Assembly: GCA_039602395.1 (NCBI GenBank)
Contig: JBCNJP010000003.1
Location: 69,785,917-69,849,916, forward strand
DNA length: 64,000 nt
DNA from: Deinandra increscens subsp. villosa
Lineage: Eukaryota > Streptophyta > Magnoliopsida > Asterales > Asteraceae
Direction: 5' to 3'
Made by a program: the position numbers and the translations under genes. The notes under the pieces are model-generated. The model searched no databases, was not told the DNA's origin, and saw only the letters and a program-made list of their open reading frames with translations. Below are positions 56,162-64,000 of this stretch, in pieces. How positions within the stretch are numbered: position 1 is the stretch's first letter; the number at the start of each line of letters is the position of its first letter.

Positions 56162-56782
56162 CCTAGAGCTCCCCGTCTGGCAGCCCTGTTGACTTTTGTT
56201 GACCGCATCCCGTTTTGTCTGTTTTTTATGTTTTTGGTCACGGTTTTCAACGTTTTCTCCCATTTTCAATTCACCATCATTTTTATCACATCAAATCCAA
56301 TAAAATCAAGTATCAACTTGTCACATAATGATTTATGATCATACATTTAAATTCACGTATTGGTTTTCATATAATTCACAACACTTAGCAGTTTTCATTT
56401 TTTCACCAATGTTTCGAGACTCCGACTTGTGTGTGATGTTTGTGAAGTGTTTTAAGGCTACTATACTCTTCTAATACCTTAATTGACATACTATGCCTAT
56501 ATATGCGACTCTCGATTTTGCCAGTTTTATCAGTTTTAGCCGTTTGCGAGAAATCAAGTTTTAACATTTTACTACAATGGTTAAATAATCGTTTATACGT
56601 TTTACTTAACAGTAAAGGTTAGTTTAATAGCCTACTTAGTAGTAAGAGAGAAAAAAAGAGTTTTGGGTTCACACAAAAGATTCTCGTTCTCCCATATCAG
56701 TTTCTACCGATTCGCACTTGAATCGCTTTAGGTTTTCGTTTCAGTTTTTCTCAATTATCGCATGTTTTTATCGATTATCACA

Positions 56783-59279
56783 TCATCCTCTCCTTTTAGA
56801 AAATTCCGTCCCGAAATTTAAGAAGTAGACTCAATTCACAATGTTAACAGCTTGAATGAGTAAGTTCCCGCACTCCCAGCCGAATTCTAATGCTTTCCAT
56901 CATCGGAATCCCACTTTGCTTGGGATTTCTAATTCCCGTTTTGTTATCCCTACCGGATACTCTACAAGCTTCATCCTTCGTCAATCCCCAACTTTCCAAG
57001 TGGAACCATGAGCAATTCGCTTGGTAGACACTTTCTCAGATAGACTCAGATGCATGAAATACGTTATGAGTCCAACTCATGTCTTTCGATAAGCACGTTC
57101 TATTGTCGATAAGACCAATACACTCTACGGTTTCAAAGGATTCCTTCGTTTAATGAGTTTAGCTACCCTCGTTCTCCTCAAAAGAGTGATTCTCTTTTCT
57201 AAGTATAAATTTTCTGGTGCTCACGCACACAGCTTTTTGCCAATTTCGGATAATTCTTTTTCCTGCTCATTATGAGTTGGCCGATGCCTGCCTCTGTCTC
57301 ACAGGTCGGTGATTCATAGTTATGCCCATCTCGTTCTTCAAATGACGCTGCCTCCTTGCTGTCACGATAATAGTCGTTTCAGGAATCTCTTCATCCTAAG
57401 TAGGTTAGATTCTTTATGCTTTTTACAATTTCGCATGTCTAGAGCTTGACTCTTGATGCTTTTCACAAGAACACTCCGAGGTTCTGGCTAAATCTCGGTT
57501 TCTTGAAGCAAATGAATTGAATAAAAGCATCGCGACAAGATAACCTCTCTTAAGCGTAGATGAGCGAACTATTTCGACCCATTCGTTCTCGTATAAGCTA
57601 AGAATATAGATTTTGCAAACCCGGTTGACAATCTCCAGGACCATACCACGTTGCTACTAAATCTCAGACAATTTCTCATCACGATGTCTAATTCCCATTA
57701 CCTCTCTCTTCCACTTCGGAATCACAAGTTGCTTGACCAAACCCGATGGCTTATAAATTATCGGTTTTCGACCTTCAAATAGGCCAAACAGTCATTTACG
57801 CATCCATTTCCTTTCCTTGGATATCATCTGATGGTACGTTCCCAATCTACCGATTCCTCTCGTAGATGGTTTTTTTTTACGAATAGCTTTTACCTGGTTA
57901 AAGATAAGCTGAAGATCCTTGTAATCGATCTAAATCTCACATTCGGTACTGTTCAAGGAATATCTCCAGGTCTTCAACACAAAGTACTCTATTTTCGAGA
58001 CGTAAGTGACGTCTTTATCGCACCTCGCGACATCCATCCCCTCCCTGAATGGAGTCATCGCAATATACCGTGGAATTCCAGCATTTTCTTAATGAAAATC
58101 GATGAGCATGATGCAAGGATTTTACTTTCTATGTTGAAGACTAGATCTCCGGTTCCTTGTTCCAGTTCCGGTAATGTGGATATGCCTCTCCCTCGCGAGT
58201 TAGGATGATCAAAGTTTGAGCAATTTGGAGAAAGGAAGTCTCTACGATTAGCCTGTGATTGCATGCTAACCTGATGAATTAACGTACTCTGGTCAGCATT
58301 CCGATGTATGCTAATTTCTTAATCACCTCACTTGCTTTGACAGCCCGCTTGATTGCTTGTCTTATAAAAACCAGACTCGAAAATTGCTCACATTACACAG
58401 TTTCTCAGTCTCAGAAGTCGTTCTTTCGTCTATATGACTGCCCAATCGCATCACCGCATGCACTCTCGATTCATAAAACTCGCGATTACTCACAACATAC
58501 GGACTGAGTTTTGGATAAACATCGACATTCGTCCCTCTTGGACCCCCAATCCTTTAAGGTTAGTTCTCGAGTCAGTTCCCGACTAACAGGTTAATATTGA
58601 TGTTGTTATCAGACCATAATTTCGCAACAGAAAACATTGATCCCTAGTAATCACGTCTCTGAAATTTCTCTCAACTGGTGCACTCGAAGAATCTCACTTT
58701 GCTTCTCAACGAAAGAAGGATGAATCTTCTTCCCGATAATCCTGTCGATTCAATTTCACCCTTTCTGAGACTTATTTGATACGAGTCGATAGGGCGCTTG
58801 AGCATTTAACGTTGTTGCATGTGCCACGTCGGACCAAATCTCCGACTACAAAAATAGAGGGATCCTAACAGACCTCACTGTACACACTCAACGGATTTTA
58901 AACGATTAGGGTTCTTCTCGACAAAACTTTTGAGTAGCCATTCCTCACACCGAATCTGACTAGATACGCTTCACCGTCGTATGATCCTCTTCTAGTTGCT
59001 TTGGCTGGCTGCTCCCGACGACCTCGTCAAAGTTCCATAAAGGTAGCAGTAGCAAATTTCAGGCTCACATAACGACCCAACGGTCTTAACGTCGTACCTC
59101 CGATGGCATAGCTCGCACCACTTGTCTACCGCGCATTAATTCTACATGATACTCGAGACCTAACGAACTATTCACAACTCAATTGACAACATGGGTTTAA
59201 CTCAACTGGAGTTGAACGATAATATCAAAACAAGACACATATTGAGGAAAAGTACTTACCACTGGTGCTTCATCTTGCT
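56783..59279 (-). pseudogene. pol: Element G pol remnant
   Basis: No long open frame is left. On the minus strand, 'PSGLVKQLVIPKWKREVMGI' (about 57745-57690) corresponds to the 'QKPSGLLQPLEIPEWKWE' block after the zinc region of gypsy integrase. The last bases before the LTR read 'FRDGIF..KERMM' (about 56825-56785), like the usual end of Tekay/Del-type pol. The remainder between about 57900 and 59270 gives no confident match. It is too decayed to assign RT motifs. Confidence 0.55.
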
Positions 59280-60823
59280 TCAGGCTTCTTCCACCTTGAC
59301 CTCGATTAATCCCTTCAAGCTTGTTCCACTATTTCCATCACTGGTATTGATGCCTCTCTTCAGTCTTGGGTAATCCCTCTTGAGGTGTCCTATTCGGCCA
59401 CACTTGAAGCATCCCAATTGACTCCCCTGATTGATTTTCCTCCCCTTTATGTTGTTCCTGCAATCTTCTACTCGATGCCCACCTTTCCTACACTTGCGGT
59501 ACTTCACCTCGTCACAGCTTCCCTAGTGATGGAAACCACACTTGCTACATTTGGGTAATGCTCCCTGGTATCCCGTAACTGGAATGTCCGAACCTTGACC
59601 CTTTTGACTTTCTACTTTGCAATGCATTTCCATGTGTCTGACGGCTCCACACTTGTTACATGTCACTTGTCCGCATTTACCTCGATGGTTATACTTGCAT
59701 TTGTGTCATCTACGGTGTTTTCCCTGGTAACCATCCTTAGAATCTTGACTAAGTCGCCTTTTCTTGGGGTTTTCAATCTCTGAAAGTTGTTTCTGACTGT
59801 CTTGTTTCACATGATCTTGAGCTGCAAGAGCTGTTGTCACACTCTGAGCGATAACGGCTCCCAAGTCCTCAAGTCTCATTCGGAAAGTTCCATCTGGTTC
59901 TCGATAAATCCTTGCCATTGTCGTCTTTATTCACAATACATCATCAATGATTAACACCCCAGTATTTATCATTCAATCAAAAGTAAACATCAAATGGCAA
60001 AAGAGAACACATAACAAATTCAACTACCAATTCAAAGTAAAACAAAATTGCAACTGTTTCGCAAATTTCATTTAATTCAAATCGTGGTCAAATTTTCACA
60101 TGTCAAATAGATAGAAACCTACTACGCTTCTTACGTCGCTTCACGGATCATCTAAATAAGGAACTAAAATATCTATTAGCTACGTAATACCCAATCAAAG
60201 TCTCAACCAGAAATAACGGAACCCTCACTCTCCGCACCATCCTGATCTCGGGCTCAGGAACTACAGGCTTCTCCTACGGCTCTAACTCTGCCTCGATGGC
60301 TGCCTCTCGAGCACATAGCTGCTGAGTGCGAAGAAGCAACTGCTGAATGAGACCTCCCTGAATGTCTACCATCGCTACATGAACAAAGAATCTCGCTTGC
60401 AACTCCTCGTGACTCTGGGTCAGCCTAGCCAAGGGCTACAGCCTCCCTCAACTGGCGATCGGTATCGGCTGCTCCCAACTGCAAGTCAGTGATATCTCCC
60501 CTAGCACGAGTAACATGGTCCTGGTGCGCAGATTAGTCAGCCACCAATGCTGCCATGGCTCGCTTAGTGGTACATGACAAAGCAGGTAGGGTCGGCACAA
60601 CCCTCATGCGTGCAGTCGCACGCACCGCAGCAGGTGCTGGTACGCTGTGGACTCTCAGCATGTCATCCATGTAAGCCGGATAAGTCCTCCAGTTGCTAGT
60701 GTCCATCCTCCTCTCTGATACAGATGACATGGACAAGCTAGACTCCCCAAGTGGCCATCTCCCCTAACCCTAGCTGGTGATGCCGGTGCTCTCATATCTG
60801 ATGACGATGATTCTTCTGACGCC
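59280..60823 (-). pseudogene. gag: Element G gag
   Basis: A plausible start is at 60823 (MASEESSSSDMRAPASPARV), followed after a frameshift by 'NWRTYPAYMDDMLRV' (about 60690). A frame beginning 'MARIYREPDGTFRMRLEDLG' (59918) leads to a run of cysteine-histidine knuckles: CNKCGAVRHMEMHC (about 59660), CSKCGFHH (about 59550), 'YRKCRKGGHRVEDC' (first Cys now Tyr) and 'CFKCGRIGHLKRDY' (last Cys now Tyr, about 59410). The long row of knuckles is typical of some plant gypsy gags. Several stops (59518, 59706) make it inactive. Confidence 0.7.
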
Positions 60824-60988
60824 ATGTTTGCAATATACATCCCATGTATATTCCGGTCAGTAGTCACTTTTTGAATAACCAAGCAGTTAATTCAAACAAG
60901 TACTACCGAAAGTGGATACGATGATGTGATAGAGAGATAGAAGTAACAGTAACAGCTCAGCAAGAGGTCAATATGTATAATAATATAA

Positions 60989-60992
<4 letters not shown>

Positions 60993-61017
<25 letters not shown>
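60993..61017. repeat. AT microsatellite
   Basis: An uninterrupted (AT)n run of about 12 units between gag and the primer site of element G. Confidence 0.95.
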
Positions 61018-61019
<2 letters not shown>

Positions 61020-61123
61020 AAGTGGCAAATAGGCAAACCGTGTATATGTGTGTCTACGTGTGTGTCTAACTGACTCTAGTCATAGTTGGATCTAATGCAA
61101 TCCTAAGTTTGCTATGAGTGCCG

Positions 61124-61135
61124 CCTCTGATACCA
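61124..61135 (-). other. Element G primer binding site (tRNA-iMet-like)
   Basis: Minus-strand TGGTATCAGAGG, three bases from the LTR. It matches the tRNA-Met type site in all but the last base. Confidence 0.8.
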
Positions 61136-61138
61136 CTT

Positions 61139-64000
61139 TGTCACACCCCGCCCCGAGGCCACCCGCGCCAACCGCCATGGGTGCCCAGGACGGGCACGCG
61201 AGCCAGATTAGGATCTGAGTCGTCAGACACATCAAAAATTCTATATGCTCGACACAAGACCATTACAGGTTTTCCAAAACAGTTTATCAAAGTCAACTTA
61301 TTTCTAAAATAGTACGGAAGCATTTTTGAAAGATTAACTTAACATTTGCGGAAGCGAAAAGCATAAAAACAATTTAAGTAAATCCTTTCGCCGTGGCGAG
61401 AATTGTAATTAGAGTGTTTACAAGCCATGCAGACCATTTAATGATGATCCTAACATCCGTCCTTAGCTGACCTCCTAAGAACCTGAGAAGAACATACTAA
61501 AAAGTGTCAACGCTAGGTTGGTGAGTTCATAAGTTTGAGTAGATAAAAACATTTATCAAAAAACAGTTAAATAGTAAGTTACCCCCGAAGAGCATAACAT
61601 AACTAGGGACCACCCTGAAAAGCAGCAGATTTATATACCCGTGGGTAGCAAACCCAGAAGACTTTTTATAACCCCATAGGATTCGTGACACCATTACTAA
61701 CAACAACGCATGCCTTCCAGCCAAACTGTTTGCAAGTTTGACCACGCTAGAGACAATATAACACCCGCCCTGCTCCAAGCAGTCGAGTGGGGTTTGTCAA
61801 GCCCAGTAGATCTACCTTTTAATTCCCCATTACAAACTATGAATGGTTCACCTCATGGAAGGACTTAACGCAAACGTTTCCTCCATGGTTTATAAAATAA
61901 TTTGGTATACAACATCCAATCGAATCGTAAAAGTAAAGTTACCGTATGTCTTCTCCCCCAAAAAGCTTTAAAAAGGTAAAATGAGGGGTATGAACTTACC
62001 TTAGGGTGCAAGTAAGCTATTGCAAACCAACCAACCACCGAGAAGTAGTGAAGACCTCCTAGACTTCACCTATGACACATAACCGTGTGAGTGTTACTAA
62101 GTTTGACCAACCGTCCGACCATGCATGGACAACCGACAAGTGCACTCGATTACACATTGGTGATTGAATTTAGGTTTTCTACACATAACCTAACATGTTT
62201 TACATAAACAATGCATTGTACCTTGTTAAACATAATGCGTCACAATTACTTACGACATTATTCCGCATATACGATGTACGATAAACGGGGAAACCGCACA
62301 AAGTCTTGCCATCCCAACTGAGATAGGAGACTTAGGACTTGTATACATGTATAACTCATAACCGATTTGACTTATCACATGTAAACACATAGCCAAGTAC
62401 CTTCATGCTAATAATCATGTATTTTACCATTTTATTTATCTACCGATAAGTATATATTTATTACGTGTAGGCTAATTCCATTATTTCACACCATTATCAT
62501 CTCGTGCAAATCACATGGATCATCATTTAGCATGTAATAAACCATATCATAGATTCCTACCCACATGCATGTAAGCTAACTTGCCCTAATCGGCCATTTT
62601 CACTATATTTTCATATAATTGATTTTTATAAAATTAACCGCATGCTATTGATCATCAAGTTTACAACTTTATACTTCATCATGCATCAAATAACCTAGAT
62701 TGCATACTCAGATAATGGATGTAACAACAATCATATGTCTTTATTCAAGATATTGCAAGCATGGCAACCGAAATCATGTTTTCATCATAGATCTCACGCA
62801 AAGTCAATCACTTTATGCATCATCAACCCTAAATCTATCATTATCTAGACATTACAACATAGATCTAGCACAAATCATCAACCTTTATTCACATGCATGC
62901 ATGATTTTCCATCAAAAACCCTAGATCTAGCTTAAATCACAACAGCATGCATAAAAGCCACATTTTTTATCAAAAGATGCAATCTTTTCTACTCAAATCA
63001 CTAGATCTACACTTGATATCATCAAACCATTATAGATCAGACCTAGATCTATCATAAAGCATGAATCTTGACAACATAAACACAAGCAAAACATAAGAAA
63101 AAACATACCGAATGATGTAGGATGAAAAGGGATGAAATCGGGGCTTGAAACTTGTAATAAAGCTTGGATCTTGGTAAGGAATGAGTATAGGGATGATATG
63201 AGACGTAAATGGGGCAGGAAAATTATTTAGATCTAAAGGAATGAGATGGTGGTGGCTAATGATGCTTAAATAGTGGAAATTAGGGTTTCCGCTAAAAAGT
63301 GGGTTGTAGACGTATCGCCTGGGGCCTTGGGTTGCTCTAGGCGATACGCCTAGAGCTCCTCGTCTGGCAGCCCTGTTGACTTTTGTTGACCGCAGCCCGT
63401 TTTGTCCGTTCCTCGCGTTTTTGGTTACGGTTTTCAAAGTTTTCTCCCATTTTCAATTCACCATCATTTTTATCACATAAAATCCAATAAAATCAAGTAT
63501 CAACTTGCCACATAATGATTTACAATCATGCTTTTAAATTCACGTATCAGTTTTCACATAATTCACGACACTTAGCAGTTTTCAGTTTTTCACCAATGTT
63601 TCGAGACTCCGACTTGTGTGTGATGTTTGTGAAGTGTTTTAAGGCTACTAGACTCTTCTAATACCTTAATTGACATACTATGCCTATATACGCGACTCTC
63701 GGTTTTGCCAGTTTTATCAGTTTTATCCTTTTTTGATGTTCGGGTCCCACCCGAAGGGCCGGATTGTCACATCCTCCCCTTGTTAGAGAATTTTCATCCC
63801 AAAAATTAAGATCGCGACCCCGTTGCTAACAGTATGAGTCTTAATAAGTGTCACCGCACATTTTAATAGTTGCAACCCCGTTGCCGTTTGGTAGAAATCA
63901 AGTTTTAACATTTTACTCCAATGGTAAAATAATCGTTTATATGTTTTACTCAATAGTAAAGGTTAGTTTAATAGCCTACTTATTACTAAGAGAGAAATAA
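61139..64000 (-). repeat. Element G right (5') LTR, possibly composite
   Basis: Starts TGTCACACC next to the primer site. A possible LTR end, GGATTGTCACA, occurs at 63771 and is followed by TCCTCCCC and sequence like the 3' end of a gypsy internal region (63772-63885). But LTR sequence shared with the left copy (56549-56660) then resumes at 63893 and runs to the window edge. The LTR is therefore either 2633 bp with an adjoining fragment, or a longer composite. Confidence 0.65.
63030..63437 (-). other. Conserved open frame within element G LTR
   Basis: 135 codons starting MKTVTKNARNGQNG are open in the sense of the element. The left LTR has the same frame at 55843-56250 with the same length and stop, about 10 percent different. 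Parts are basic at the N-terminus. It may be only a by-product of LTR similarity; no family is recognised. Confidence 0.35.

Larger units (their letters stand above)
55231..56782 (-). repeat. Element G left (3') LTR, incomplete
   Basis: Clear similarity to 62350-64000 begins at about 55310. Relative to the right copy it lacks about 130 bases between two TTATCA repeats (near 55336) and about 165 bases near 56545. It also lacks, or has diverged over, the first kilobase of the LTR. It ends ATCGATTATCACA at 56782, next to TCATCCTCTCC, a polypurine tract on the minus strand. Confidence 0.65.
55231..64000 (-). mobile_element. Element G: degenerate gypsy retrotransposon, runs off the window
   Basis: Two long related segments (about 55310-56660 and 62350-64000) are LTR copies in the same orientation. 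Between them lies a minus-strand internal region with a tRNA-Met primer site next to the right copy (61124-61135) and a polypurine tract next to the left copy (56783). Gag zinc knuckles lie near the primer site and decayed integrase motifs further left. Pol is beyond repair. The internal part is only about 4.4 kb, short for a gypsy element, so deletions are likely. Confidence 0.75.

Noticed and set aside
1025..56782. One split LTR of G, with the whole 1763-55200 nest inserted into it
   Set aside because: Attractive because 1025-1762 covers the LTR part missing from the left LTR of G. But 1025-1762 is far more diverged from 61139-61920 than 55310-56660 is from 62350-63730, and no matching TSD for A was found on the right.

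Overview
The window is about 64 kb of plant (eudicot) heterochromatin made almost entirely of nested transposable elements. I found no host gene, tRNA, rRNA or CRISPR array. The evidence is LTRs bounded by TG...CA, tRNA-iMet primer sites (TGGTATCAGAGC), polypurine tracts, and Ty1/copia and Ty3/gypsy gag, protease, integrase and reverse transcriptase signatures. The abundance of SIRE/Maximus-type copia and Tekay/Athila-type gypsy elements would suit a large genome such as an Asteraceae one, but the species cannot be fixed from the sequence.

Layout: 1-1024 is unassigned. 1025-1762 is part of a gypsy-type LTR. Element A, the oldest, is a degenerate copia on the minus strand. It starts with its 3' LTR at 1763-2552, and its coding remnants lie at 2569-3612, 27581-29020 and 42557-43693. 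Three elements interrupt A. Element C is a plus-strand gypsy at 3618-27575 (TSD GGACA). Element B is a minus-strand SIRE-like copia at 29021-42556 (TSD CACTT). Element E is a plus-strand SIRE-like copia starting at 43694 that has lost its gag-integrase half and its 3' LTR. Element D, a second minus-strand SIRE-like copia at 12136-24855 (TSD TAATA), sits inside the integrase of C. A 969-bp hAT-like element (TSD GTTGAACT) sits inside the non-coding spacer of B. To the right are a truncated Athila-like gypsy F (about 49580-55200) and a degenerate minus-strand gypsy G (about 55230 to beyond 64000).

B, D and E share a layout: LTR, gag, pol, a long spacer, then a long extra ('env-like') ORF of unknown function. 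All elements look disabled. B is the least damaged: its pol has one nonsense codon, and its extra ORF has one frameshift in an A-run.

The most interesting pattern is not a gene. Each LTR family here carries its own short palindromic or inverted motif upstream of the TATA box. A has TAACG-N3-CGTTA, C has paired GAGGACCGC/GCGGTCCTC, G has GGCGTATCGCC/GGCGATACGCC, F has CATGCG-N3-CGCATG, B and D have TTCCGGTTGAA, and E has CCGAGATAAC. In the SIRE-like copias the motif is also scattered through the spacer and into the coding sequence of the extra ORF. This resembles the family-specific motif arrays recognised by transposon anti-silencing proteins, and it is the main lead offered.
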